This document shows, in pieces, positions 1-6,858 of a stretch of 7,916 bases of DNA. Position numbers and translations under genes: made by a program. The notes beneath the pieces were generated by a model, which saw nothing but the letters and a program-made list of their open reading frames with translations, was not told the origin of the DNA and searched no databases. Origin of the DNA: Idiomarina sp. UBA6142 (GTDB lineage: Bacteria; Pseudomonadota; Gammaproteobacteria; Enterobacterales; Alteromonadaceae); the NCBI GenBank assembly GCA_002423905.1, contig DIVC01000104.1, positions 22,514 to 30,429 of the forward strand, given 5' to 3'. Every line of letters starts with the position of its first letter. The stretch's first letter is position 1.

Positions 1-969
1 TATAACAAGAAGCAATATGGTATCGCTAGTACGGTGCAGTTCCCCATCAATGAAGTGACGAGCTTACGTTTTGGTTTATCGTATCGAAATGAAGAAATCA
101 CAAATGTTGAAGGTTATGAGCAGATTCGTCAGTTCTACAAGCCTTACGTTGATCGTCAGAATCCGAATGCTGGCGTTGCGTTTGATATTTTTGAAGTGAC
201 AGGAGCTTGGAGTCGGATTACTCTCAATCGTGGTGTTTTCCCAACGGCTGGCTCATCGAACGTGGTGACAGTTGATGTTACCGCACCTATCAGTGATGTG
301 AATTACTTTCGAGTTAGCTATGACTTTAAACATTTCTGGCCGATCACCAAGGATCATAACTGGGTGCTTGGGACCCGTATGCGGTTAGGCTATGGTAATG
401 GTTATGGCACCGATGACAATGGTAACGACTATCTGTTCCCATTTTATGAATCGTTTCGGGTAGGCGGAAATCAAAATCTACGTGGTTTTGAAGCGAACAC
501 CATAGGGCCCCGTGCTATCTATCGGTACCCAACAGAAATCCCTACTGTGCCTGGCTTTGATGGCGTACCGAGTGGGTTGCCAGCGGGCCCGGCTGCTGAT
601 ACGTTGGCAGTGAGTCAATTCTCAGTGGGTGGCAATGCAATGTATGTCGGCGGTTTTGAATTGATTTTCCCAACTCCGCTGATCAAAGAAGATAGCAAAA
701 ACTCAGTACGTACTAGTTTCTATGTGGACGTAGGTAGCGTGTGGGATACTGAATTTCGTTATGATCAATATCGTCATTTAACCTTGGCACCGAATTCTTT
801 TGATCTGATAGATTTTAGTTCGCCGAGGAACTATCGCGCATCTGCCGGTATTGCCTTGCAATGGTTGTCGCCTATGGGTCCGTTAACCTTCTCGTTCGGT
901 AGACCGTTGAAAAGTGAGCCAGGTGATCGTACTCAAACCTTTAGTTTTAATTTTGGTACCAGTTTCTAA
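1..969 (+). CDS. bamA: Outer membrane protein assembly factor BamA, C-terminal barrel (5' end outside window)
   Basis: BamA is the Omp85-family core of the BAM complex, which folds and inserts beta-barrel proteins into the outer membrane. Only the last 322 codons are present. The reading frame is open from base 1, so the POTRA domains and first barrel strands lie upstream; by alignment with remembered E. coli BamA (810 aa) the fragment starts near residue 490. Visible hallmarks are the loop-6 RGF motif (bases 481-489) in the context NLRGFEANTIGP, the following GGNAM segment, NSVRTSF, the SAGIALQW strand, and a C-terminal beta-signal ending in phenylalanine (FNFGTSF). The L6 region carries a Pro/Gly-rich stretch (bases about 532-621) with no cysteines, unlike the E. 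coli loop. TamA, another Omp85 protein, is the alternative, but the skp-lpxD neighbours and the close match make BamA very likely. The skp start lies 35 nt downstream. Confidence 0.96.
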   Translation, partial: YNKKQYGIASTVQFPINEVTSLRFGLSYRNEEITNVEGYEQIRQFYKPYVDRQNPNAGVAFDIFEVTGAWSRITLNRGVFPTAGSSNVVTVDVTAPISDVNYFRVSYDFKHFWPITKDHNWVLGTRMRLGYGNGYGTDDNGNDYLFPFYESFRVGGNQNLRGFEANTIGPRAIYRYPTEIPTVPGFDGVPSGLPAGPAADTLAVSQFSVGGNAMYVGGFELIFPTPLIKEDSKNSVRTSFYVDVGSVWDTEFRYDQYRHLTLAPNSFDLIDFSSPRNYRASAGIALQWLSPMGPLTFSFGRPLKSEPGDRTQTFSFNFGTSF

Positions 970-991
970 TTTTTATTTATCTCTCGAAAGC

Positions 992-998
992 AAAGGAG
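992..998 (+). promoter_or_regulatory. Shine-Dalgarno site of skp
   Basis: The sequence AAAGGAG lies 6 nt before the GTG at 1005. It is the strongest ribosome binding site in the envelope cluster. It supports the GTG as the true start, since a full signal peptide begins exactly there. Confidence 0.8.
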
Positions 999-1004
999 TT
1001 TATC

Positions 1005-1520
1005 GTGAACACAGTGTTGAAATCAGTAGCATTAGCTGCATTAATGTCAATTAGCGTATTTGCTAACAGCGCCGCAGCACAACAAAAAATCGGTGTGGTT
1101 AATTTTCAGTTAGTTTTCCAAAACTTACCTGAAACGCAAATGATTGAAAGTACAGTTCAAGAAAAAATGAAACCGCAGAACGATGAATTGCGTTCGCTTG
1201 AAGCGCAAATGACTAAACTTGGTGAAGACTTTCAACGTGACCAAGCGACTTTGTCGAATCGTGAAAAAGTTGAAATTCAACGTAAAATGGAAGTCTTAGA
1301 AGCAACCTACAAAATTAAAGGTCAGGCTTTCAATGAAGATGCTCAGCGTTACATGCAGCAAGAGCGTAATCAAGTCTTAGCGAAAATTGCGCGTGAAGCA
1401 GAAGTGGTCGCAAAAGCCGAGAGCTTTGATGTTGTTTTAGATGCAACTACGGTCATCTATGCTGCTGAAGCAATTGATTTATCGCAAAAATTGATTGCTA
1501 AGCTGAAAGCAGGTAAGTAA
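1005..1520 (+). CDS. skp: Periplasmic chaperone Skp/OmpH
   Basis: Skp is a trimeric periplasmic holdase that captures unfolded outer-membrane proteins leaving the Sec translocon and passes them to BAM. The 171-residue product has an N-terminal signal peptide: a short polar start with Lys6, a hydrophobic core at about residues 8-20, and an Ala-Ala-Ala cleavage site at 23-25. The mature protein would begin QQKIGVVNFQ, the typical OmpH beta strand. Residues about 45-130 are rich in Glu, Gln, Lys and Arg with heptad-like spacing, fitting the coiled-coil tentacles. The end (SFDVVLDATTVIYAA...DLSQKLIAKL) closes the body domain. Mature length of about 146 matches E. coli Skp (about 141). The start is GTG with a strong AAAGGAG. 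It sits between bamA and lpxD, its usual place, and lpxD follows after 4 nt. No separate promoter is evident in the 35-nt gap after bamA. Confidence 0.95.
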   Translation: MNTVLKSVALAALMSISVFANSAAAQQKIGVVNFQLVFQNLPETQMIESTVQEKMKPQNDELRSLEAQMTKLGEDFQRDQATLSNREKVEIQRKMEVLEATYKIKGQAFNEDAQRYMQQERNQVLAKIAREAEVVAKAESFDVVLDATTVIYAAEAIDLSQKLIAKLKAGK

Positions 1521-1524
1521 TTCA

Positions 1525-2562
1525 ATGCAGACATTTAGCCTACAGCAGCTGGCACAACAAATCGGCGCTGAGGTGGTTGGTGATGGTTCGTTAACCATCA
1601 CCACAGTTGCCACACTTGCCTCGGCTAAGCCGGGGCAAATTGCATTTCTAGCCAATGAAAAATATCGTAGCCAAGTAGAGCGTAGTAACGCCAGCGCGAT
1701 TATTGTAGCGCCTAATGTCGCGGTGCCAGAGCATATGGCGGCATTGCGGGTGAATAATCCCTATGCCGCTTTTGCGCGGGTGGCACAATTATTGGATACA
1801 ACTCCCAGCCCTGCGCAGGGTATCGATGCCAGCGTACGCATGGGTGCCAATGTTAGCTTGGGCCAGAATGTGCACATTGGTGCGAATACCTTCATTGCCG
1901 ATAATGTAGTGCTCGGTGATAATGTGGTTATCGGTGTTGGTTGTTATCTCGGTGAAGGTGTACAGATTGGCTCCGGCACACGATTGTGGCAGCATGTAGT
2001 GGTTTATCACCGCTGTATTATTGGTCATGATTGTCTAGTTCATAGCGGTACAGTAATTGGTGCGGACGGTTTTGGCTGGGCCAACGAAGGCGGCAAATGG
2101 ATCAAAATACCACAGCTCGGTCGGGTGGTTATTGGTGACCGCGTTGATATTGGTGCTAGTACGACCATTGATCGCGGTGCGCTCGACGATACCATCATTA
2201 GCAATGGCGTGATCATTGATAATCAATGTCAGATTGCCCACAACGTGTTTATCGATGAAGATACAGCGATAGCCGGTTGCACCGTGTTAGCAGGCAGTTG
2301 CCGTATTGGCAAACGCTGTTTAATTGGTGGTGCTAGTGCAATCAATGGGCATATTAGCGTGTGTGATGATGTGCAAATCAGCGGTTTTTCGATGGTGATT
2401 AAAGAAATCACTGAGCCGGGTGCTTATGCGTCAGGTATACCGGCAGCTCCGCAGCGCGAATGGCGCAGAAATGGTGCGCGCTACCGACAACTCGATGAGC
2501 TGTTCCAACGGGTTAAGCAATTAGAAAAACAAAATAATACGAATAATAAAGCTGGAGAGTGA
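1525..2562 (+). CDS. lpxD: UDP-3-O-(3-hydroxyacyl)glucosamine N-acyltransferase LpxD
   Basis: LpxD transfers a 3-hydroxyacyl chain from ACP to the 2-amino group of UDP-3-O-acyl-glucosamine, the third step of lipid A synthesis, in the cytoplasm. The 345 residues (E. coli 341) show the N-terminal uridine-binding domain (about 1-100, with [13 protein letters not shown]), then a long left-handed beta-helix of hexapeptide repeats (about 105-295), then a C-terminal helix (about 308-340). The catalytic base is His239 in NQCQIAHN, the same number as in E. coli. The [12 protein letters not shown] and [12 protein letters not shown] signatures are present. Met290, in [13 protein letters not shown], falls at the residue described as the acyl-chain ruler of E. 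coli LpxD. The ATG follows the skp stop by 4 nt with only a weak purine stretch (AGGTAAG, in skp) before it, so coupling to skp translation is likely. The stop lies 2 nt before the preferred fabZ start. Confidence 0.97.
   Translation: MQTFSLQQLAQQIGAEVVGDGSLTITTVATLASAKPGQIAFLANEKYRSQVERSNASAIIVAPNVAVPEHMAALRVNNPYAAFARVAQLLDTTPSPAQGIDASVRMGANVSLGQNVHIGANTFIADNVVLGDNVVIGVGCYLGEGVQIGSGTRLWQHVVVYHRCIIGHDCLVHSGTVIGADGFGWANEGGKWIKIPQLGRVVIGDRVDIGASTTIDRGALDDTIISNGVIIDNQCQIAHNVFIDEDTAIAGCTVLAGSCRIGKRCLIGGASAINGHISVCDDVQISGFSMVIKEITEPGAYASGIPAAPQREWRRNGARYRQLDELFQRVKQLEKQNNTNNKAGE
2554..2557 (+). promoter_or_regulatory. Shine-Dalgarno site that decides the fabZ start
   Basis: GGAG at the end of lpxD lies 7 nt before the GTG at 2565 but only 1 nt before the in-frame GTG at 2559. 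The 1-nt spacing would not be usable, so the site favours the downstream GTG. That choice also makes FabZ the same length as the E. coli enzyme. Confidence 0.6.
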
Positions 2563-2564
2563 GC

Positions 2565-3020
2565 GTGGCCGATCAACAAGGCGCTTTTGACATCAAAGAA
2601 ATTTTAAGATTGTTGCCGCACCGGTATCCTTTTTTATTGGTGGATAAAGTGGTTGCCTGCGATGCAAAGACATCCATTCATGCGATAAAAAATGTCACCA
2701 TGAATGAGCCGATCTTTACCGGTCATTTTCCCGAAAATCCAATCTTTCCGGGCGTGTTGATCCTTGAGGCATTGGCACAAGCAGCGGGTTTACTCGGGTT
2801 TAAGATAACCCGCAGCAATCCTGGCGTGAACGACCTATACTTGTTTGCAGGTGTTGATAATGCGCGGTTTAAGCGTCAAGTGCTGCCGGGTGATACCATG
2901 CATTTGCATGTTACTTTTGAAAAAGAACGGCGTGGTATTTGGGTGTTTTCTGGGCGTGCAGAAGTTAATGGTGAATTAGCTTGTAGCGCTGATATTATTT
3001 GTGCGAGACGAGAAGTTTAA
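2565..3020 (+). CDS. fabZ: 3-hydroxyacyl-[acyl-carrier-protein] dehydratase FabZ
   Basis: FabZ dehydrates 3-hydroxyacyl-ACP to trans-2-enoyl-ACP in fatty acid elongation. It consumes the same substrate pool that LpxA and LpxD use, so its placement between them links phospholipid and lipid A synthesis. The product is a single hotdog fold with [12 protein letters not shown] near the N-terminus, the catalytic [20 protein letters not shown] segment, and [17 protein letters not shown]. With the GTG at 2565 the protein is 151 aa and the catalytic residues are His54 and Glu68, identical in length and numbering to E. coli FabZ. An in-frame GTG at 2559 would overlap the lpxD stop by 4 nt (GTGA) and add two residues, but the Shine-Dalgarno spacing argues against it. 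The lpxA start follows the stop codon with no gap. Confidence 0.96.
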   Translation: MADQQGAFDIKEILRLLPHRYPFLLVDKVVACDAKTSIHAIKNVTMNEPIFTGHFPENPIFPGVLILEALAQAAGLLGFKITRSNPGVNDLYLFAGVDNARFKRQVLPGDTMHLHVTFEKERRGIWVFSGRAEVNGELACSADIICARREV

Positions 3021-3785
3021 GTGATTCATGCTACCGCAATAATTGATTCATCCGCGCAACTTGGGCGCAACGTTGAGATCGGTGCTTACAGTATTGTTGG
3101 CGCTGACGTGGTTATTGGTGATGATTGTGTCATCGGTCCGCATGTGGTGTTGCGTGGTCCAACGCGACTAGGTCGGAATAACCGCATTTTTCAATTTGCC
3201 TCGGTCGGCGAAGATTGCCAAGACAAAAAATTTAAGGGTGAACCAACCCAGTTGATTGTTGGTGATAATAATATCATTCGCGAATTCGTAACCATTCACC
3301 GGGGTACCGTGCAAGACCAAGGTATTACCCGTATCGGTAACGATAATCTGTTGATGGCTTATGTGCATGTGGCGCATGATTGCGTTGTTGGTGATCATGT
3401 CATTTTGGCCAATAACACCACCCTAGCTGGGCATGTACATGTTGGCGATTGGGCTATTCTGGGTGGCTTCACCGGAGTACATCAATTCTGCCATATTGGT
3501 GCGCACGCCTTTACGGCGGTTAATTCAGTGGTAGTTCAAGATGTACCACCGTACATCATGGCACAAGGGCACAATGCTGTGCCACGAACGATCAATAGCG
3601 AAGGATTGAAACGTCGTGGTTTTAGTTCTGAGCAAATTACCGCCATTAAACGCGCCTTTAAAATTTTGTATCGCCAAGGTTTAACCGTCAATGAGGCGGT
3701 TGAGAAAATGGTTGAACTCCAGGTTCCAGCCCTGCAACCGCTCATCGACTTTGTCCAACAAAGTTCACGCGGCATTATTCGTTAG
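3021..3785 (+). CDS. lpxA: UDP-N-acetylglucosamine O-acyltransferase LpxA
   Basis: LpxA performs the first step of lipid A synthesis: transfer of a 3-hydroxyacyl chain from ACP to the 3-OH of UDP-GlcNAc, in the cytoplasm as a homotrimer. The 254 residues (E. coli 262, the difference being about 6 at the N-terminus) comprise a left-handed beta-helix of hexapeptide repeats (about 1-185) and a C-terminal helical domain beginning near EGLKRRGFS and ending in SSRGIIR. The catalytic base is His119 in HVAHDCVVG, matching E. coli His125 with an offset of 6. TIHRGTVQ, ILANN, AGHVHV and VHQFC are all conserved. At the residue matching the E. coli Gly173 hydrocarbon ruler there is Val167. The start is a GTG directly abutting the fabZ stop, with only a weak purine-rich stretch before it, so translation is probably coupled to fabZ. 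lpxB begins 2 nt after the TAG. Confidence 0.97.
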   Translation: MIHATAIIDSSAQLGRNVEIGAYSIVGADVVIGDDCVIGPHVVLRGPTRLGRNNRIFQFASVGEDCQDKKFKGEPTQLIVGDNNIIREFVTIHRGTVQDQGITRIGNDNLLMAYVHVAHDCVVGDHVILANNTTLAGHVHVGDWAILGGFTGVHQFCHIGAHAFTAVNSVVVQDVPPYIMAQGHNAVPRTINSEGLKRRGFSSEQITAIKRAFKILYRQGLTVNEAVEKMVELQVPALQPLIDFVQQSSRGIIR

Positions 3786-3787
3786 CC

Positions 3788-4963
3788 GTGAGCCAACCTA
3801 CAAACCCCATCATCATTGCTGTAATCGCCGGGGAGCATTCCGGTGATTTGCTCGGTGCGGGCTTAGTCGCAGAACTTCGTCAACGCTTCCCGTCGGCACA
3901 ATTTGTCGGGGTGGGTGGACCATTAATGCAGGCGCAAGGTATGCAAAGTTTGGTGCCGATGGACGATTTGGCGGTAATGGGTTTAGCCGAAGTGCTCGGC
4001 CGTTTACCGACCTTATTGCGACATCGACGCTTACTGGTGCAACATTTTTTAGCTCAGCCACCGGCCGTATTTATTGGCATTGATGCCCCCGACTTTAACT
4101 TGCCGATCGCCAAACGCTTAAAGGCAGCGGGTATTCCGACCATGCATTATGTCAGTCCATCGGTTTGGGCCTGGCGTCAAGGCCGTATAGCTGGCATAAA
4201 ACGGGCGCTTGATCATGTGTTGTGCCTGTTGCCATTTGAAAAATCTTTCTATGACAAGCATCAGCTTGCTGCTACTTTTGTCGGTCATCCGCTCGCAGAC
4301 AGCATTCCCATGCACAGCGATCGCACCAGCGCACGTCAGCAGTTACAGTTGCAGCTTAGCGAAGAGCAGCGCTTAGTGGCGCTTTTGCCAGGTAGTCGAA
4401 GTGGTGAGTTGCAACGCTTGGGGCCAATATTTTTGCAAACTGCGCAATTATTAGCAGCACGTCATCCCAACTGGGTGTTTATTGCGCCGATGATTTCACC
4501 GGCTCGCGAGGCTCAATTTCAACAATTACGGCAACGTATTGCAGCGGATTTGCCGCTGCAGGTGGTCAGTGGGCAAGCACGCACGGTAATGGCAGCAGCC
4601 GATGCGGTGCTATTGACCTCGGGTACGGTCACCTTAGAAGCCATGCTGATTAAGCGGCCGATGGTGGTGGCTTATCGGTTCAATTGGTTGAGTTATCTAC
4701 TGATTAAACGGTTATTTAAAGCGGCATTCTTTAGTTTACCTAATTTACTCGCTGCGCGGCGTTTAGTGCCGGAACTGGTGCAGAGTGAGGTCACGGCGGA
4801 ACGTTTAGCTGCAGAAATTGAACAATTACTTAAACAGCCTAATACCGAGCTACTTGCTGAATTTGCTATCTTGCACCAACAGTTACGCCAAGATGCCGAT
4901 AGCTTAAGTGCTGATATTGCTGCTGGTCTAGTCATGACTACGGCAGCGCCTCGCGCGCACTAA
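3788..4963 (+). CDS. lpxB: Lipid-A-disaccharide synthase LpxB
   Basis: LpxB is a GT19-family inverting glycosyltransferase that joins UDP-2,3-diacylglucosamine and lipid X to form the beta-1,6 disaccharide of lipid A at the inner face of the cytoplasmic membrane. The product has 391 residues (E. coli 382). N-terminal AGEHSGDLLGAGL (14-26), GIDAPDFN (97-104, with Asp99 matching the catalytic Asp98 of E. coli), HYVSPSVWAWRQ (120-131), FVGHPLAD (164-171), LPGSRSGE (200-207) and LLTSGTVTLEAML (275-287) are all family signatures, as is SLPNLLA near 316-322. The hydrophobic stretch FNWLSYLLIKRLFKAAFF (298-315) fits its peripheral membrane contact. The start is GTG, 2 nt after the lpxA stop, with no good Shine-Dalgarno, so translational coupling is likely. 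It is the last gene of the envelope cluster; a 96-nt gap follows and no rnhB is present. Confidence 0.97.
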   Translation: MSQPTNPIIIAVIAGEHSGDLLGAGLVAELRQRFPSAQFVGVGGPLMQAQGMQSLVPMDDLAVMGLAEVLGRLPTLLRHRRLLVQHFLAQPPAVFIGIDAPDFNLPIAKRLKAAGIPTMHYVSPSVWAWRQGRIAGIKRALDHVLCLLPFEKSFYDKHQLAATFVGHPLADSIPMHSDRTSARQQLQLQLSEEQRLVALLPGSRSGELQRLGPIFLQTAQLLAARHPNWVFIAPMISPAREAQFQQLRQRIAADLPLQVVSGQARTVMAAADAVLLTSGTVTLEAMLIKRPMVVAYRFNWLSYLLIKRLFKAAFFSLPNLLAARRLVPELVQSEVTAERLAAEIEQLLKQPNTELLAEFAILHQQLRQDADSLSADIAAGLVMTTAAPRAH

Positions 4964-5059
4964 TTCTATTTTTTAGAAATTAACTGCCGTTATTTGCCAA
5001 TCTTTATTCGATTTGAGTCGGTATATACTAAGTATTCATAATCGATAGGAGCAATCACC
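4964..5059 (+). promoter_or_regulatory. Intergenic gap with a possible promoter and palindrome ahead of the redox cassette
   Basis: This AT-rich 96-nt gap separates the lipid A genes from the redox genes. TATACT at 5024-5029 is a fair -10 hexamer, but the -35 position (about 5001-5006, TCTTTA) is poor, as expected for an activated or regulated promoter. A perfect inverted repeat, ATACT-A-AGTAT (5025-5035), overlaps the -10 and could be an operator. AGGAG at 5047-5051 is a good Shine-Dalgarno, 8 nt before the ATG at 5060. Near 4961-4982 there is an AT-only-like imperfect hairpin without a following T run, so a terminator for the upstream operon is not supported and read-through is possible. 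The promoter call is tentative. Confidence 0.35.
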
Positions 5060-6016
5060 ATGGGATTACTGGTTGATGGTGTATGGCACGATAAATGGTA
5101 TGACACCGATAGCACCGGCGGGCGTTTTGAGCGCAGTGAAGCCAAGTTTCGCAATTTTATTGAAGCCGCTGCTGGGGCTCGCTTTGCCGCTGAAAGTGGG
5201 CGCTACCACCTTTATGTCTCGTATGCTTGTCCATGGGCACATCGCACGCTTATTTTCCGCAAATTAAAGGACCTAGAGCCACATATTTCGGTGTCGGTGG
5301 TTGATCCACTGATGCTCGAACATGGCTGGGAATTTGGTCCAGCACCGCTGAACGACGGCCTCTACGGCTTACAGTACTTGCATCAGGTCTACACCAAGGC
5401 TAACGCAGATTATAGTGGGCGGGTGACTGTACCGTTGTTATGGGACAAAAAGTTGCAAACTGTGGTGAGTAATGAATCGGCGGATATTATTCGAATGTTC
5501 AACAGCAGCTTCAACGCCTTGACCGGAAATAATGTGGATTTCTATCCAGCGGCTTTGGCGGACACCATTGATGCGGTAAACCAACGGGTTTATGACCGCA
5601 TCAATAATGGCGTGTACAAATGTGGGTTCGCCACCAGTGCAGAGGCCTATGAAGAAGCCTTTAGCGAATTATTTGCTGAACTCGATAGCCTAGAGATACT
5701 GCTTGGTAAGCAAAAATTCCTTGCCGGTGAGCAAGTGACTGAGGCCGATTGGCGGCTATTTACCACCCTTATTCGGTTTGATGCGGTGTACTATTCGCAC
5801 TTTAAAACCAATCGCCAACGGATGAGCGATTATGCCAATTTATCGGCTTATACTCGAGCCCTGTATCAGCATCCAGGTATTGCCGAAACCGTGGTGATGG
5901 ACCATATTAAGACGCATTACTATGCCAGTCACCGTATGATCAACCCAACTGCTATTGTGCCGGTTGGTCCGCAGTTAGATTTTGATGCGCCACATGGGCG
6001 AGGAGCTGTGCTATGA
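5060..6016 (+). CDS. yqjG: Glutathionyl-hydroquinone reductase (YqjG/ECM4, Xi-class glutathione transferase)
   Basis: Enzymes of this family use glutathione to reduce glutathionyl-hydroquinones back to hydroquinones, through a Cys-based mechanism, in the cytoplasm. The 318 residues (E. coli YqjG 328) follow the family from end to end: GLLVDGVWHDKWYDTDSTGG at the N-terminus, a thioredoxin-like domain with SYACPWAHRTL and catalytic Cys57, DPLMLEHGW, the glutathione-binding VPLLW and VSNESADIIRMFN (136-148), then an all-helical domain with NNGVYKCGFATS (183-193) and TEADWRLFTTLIRFD. The C-terminal HYYASHRMINPTAIVPVGP contains the Tyr region of the family's hydroquinone pocket. The ATG has AGGAG 8 nt upstream. 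It is first in a three-gene redox group and its stop overlaps the pirin start (ATGA). The family assignment is firm; the physiological substrate is not known from sequence. Confidence 0.95.
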   Translation: MGLLVDGVWHDKWYDTDSTGGRFERSEAKFRNFIEAAAGARFAAESGRYHLYVSYACPWAHRTLIFRKLKDLEPHISVSVVDPLMLEHGWEFGPAPLNDGLYGLQYLHQVYTKANADYSGRVTVPLLWDKKLQTVVSNESADIIRMFNSSFNALTGNNVDFYPAALADTIDAVNQRVYDRINNGVYKCGFATSAEAYEEAFSELFAELDSLEILLGKQKFLAGEQVTEADWRLFTTLIRFDAVYYSHFKTNRQRMSDYANLSAYTRALYQHPGIAETVVMDHIKTHYYASHRMINPTAIVPVGPQLDFDAPHGRGAVL

Positions 6017-6840
6017 ATCAAGTTATTTTAAGCCGTCATCGGGGTATGCCAGCGCAAGATGGCGCTGGGGTGAAATTAACTCGAATCATTAATCAACCGA
6101 GTTTACGCTATCAAGATCCGTTTTTGATGCTGGATGAGTTCCGCTCAGATAACCCCAATGACTATATTGCTGGCTTTCCGCCACACCCGCATCGAGGCTT
6201 CGTAACCCTAACGTATATGCTGGCTGGGCGCATGGAGCATAAAGATTCGGTGGGCAATACTGGCGTGGTTGAAGCCGGTGGGGCGCAATGGATGAAAGCC
6301 GCACGCGGAATTATTCATGCAGAGATGCCACAGCAAGAGCATGGCCTGATGTGGGGCTTCCAGTTGTGGATTAATTTACCCGCGGCGGAAAAAATGTCTC
6401 CAGCGGAGTGGGCGGATTACCCGCAAGCGACTATTCCTGAGCTACAGTTTGGTGATTCTTTAGTGCGGATTATTGGTGGTGAATTCGCCGGTCAACGTGG
6501 TCCTATTCAGCAATCAGGGCAGCGTTTTTTAATGCTAGATGCGCGTTTAAAAGCCGATGCACCGGTAAATATTGCTAGCGCCGAGCAAGCCTGTCGGTTG
6601 GCCTATGTGTATCAGGGTAACGTCAGTCTGAATGGCCAGCTGGTTCATCGTGGAGAATTAGTGCGCTTAACTGCTGAGGGTGCACTGGAGCTCAGTAGTA
6701 GTGAAGATGCCGGAGTGATTCTATTAGCTGGACAGCCTATCAACGAACCGATAGCGCAATATGGTCCATTTGTGATGAATACTCAGCAAGAAATTGAGCA
6801 AGCCATTGGTGATTATCAGCGTGGTCGATTGACGGCTTAA
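6013..6840 (+). CDS. Pirin family protein (metal-binding bicupin)
   Basis: Pirins are cytoplasmic bicupin proteins with an Fe(II)-type metal site in the N-terminal cupin. Some bacterial members, such as E. coli YhhW, have quercetin 2,3-dioxygenase activity; others are proposed regulators, so the exact role here is open. The 275 residues carry the N-terminal signature LMLDEFRSDNP, FPPHPHRGFVTLTYML and ARGIIHAEMPQ. His58, His60, His102 and Glu104 match the four metal ligands of the family, so the site looks intact. LMWGFQLWINLP and GEFAGQRGPI mark the domain junction, and the end (GPFVMNTQQEIEQAI.DYQRGR) is typical of pirins. Length is closer to human pirin (290) than to E. coli YhhW (about 231). 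The ATG overlaps the upstream stop by 4 nt and has AGGAG at 6001-6005, 7 nt before it. Tight coupling with the hydroquinone reductase suggests an aromatic or quinone-related job, which is inference. Confidence 0.93.
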   Translation: MNQVILSRHRGMPAQDGAGVKLTRIINQPSLRYQDPFLMLDEFRSDNPNDYIAGFPPHPHRGFVTLTYMLAGRMEHKDSVGNTGVVEAGGAQWMKAARGIIHAEMPQQEHGLMWGFQLWINLPAAEKMSPAEWADYPQATIPELQFGDSLVRIIGGEFAGQRGPIQQSGQRFLMLDARLKADAPVNIASAEQACRLAYVYQGNVSLNGQLVHRGELVRLTAEGALELSSSEDAGVILLAGQPINEPIAQYGPFVMNTQQEIEQAIGDYQRGRLTA

Positions 6841-6849
6841 TTGGGACAT

Positions 6850-6853
6850 GGAG
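6850..6853 (+). promoter_or_regulatory. Shine-Dalgarno site that decides the start of the quinone oxidoreductase
   Basis: GGAG lies 5 nt before the ATG at 6859. A longer frame opening at a TTG (6841), directly after the pirin stop, would place this site inside the gene and has no comparable upstream signal, so the ATG is preferred. Confidence 0.6.
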
Positions 6854-6858
6854 AGCGT

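Noticed and set aside
1789..2411. Three minus-strand open frames within lpxD
   Set aside because: They are produced by the repetitive hexapeptide coding of lpxD read in reverse; their translations look like low-complexity Asn/Thr/Ile strings.
1825..3560. Repeated short GGT-GAT/ATT-GGT type patterns in lpxD and lpxA
   Set aside because: These reflect the protein hexapeptide repeats of the left-handed beta-helix, not DNA repeats or a CRISPR-like array.
4961..4982. Imperfect hairpin just after lpxB (TAATTCTA, T loop, TAGAAATTA)
   Set aside because: The stem is almost all A-T with a bulge, and no T run follows the right arm, so it does not qualify as a rho-independent terminator.
5013..5042. 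Alternative promoter TTGAGT, 18 nt, CATAAT
   Set aside because: The hexamers are reasonable, but the transcript would start at about 5049, inside the Shine-Dalgarno site of the first redox gene, leaving no usable leader.
5073..5267. 64-codon plus-strand open frame inside the glutathionyl-hydroquinone reductase gene
   Set aside because: It is an out-of-frame shadow of a strongly conserved coding region and lacks its own ribosome binding site.
6841..6858. TTG at 6841 as start of the quinone oxidoreductase, abutting the pirin stop
   Set aside because: The ATG at 6859 has GGAG 5 nt upstream and gives the usual family N-terminus; the TTG extension adds six residues with no support.
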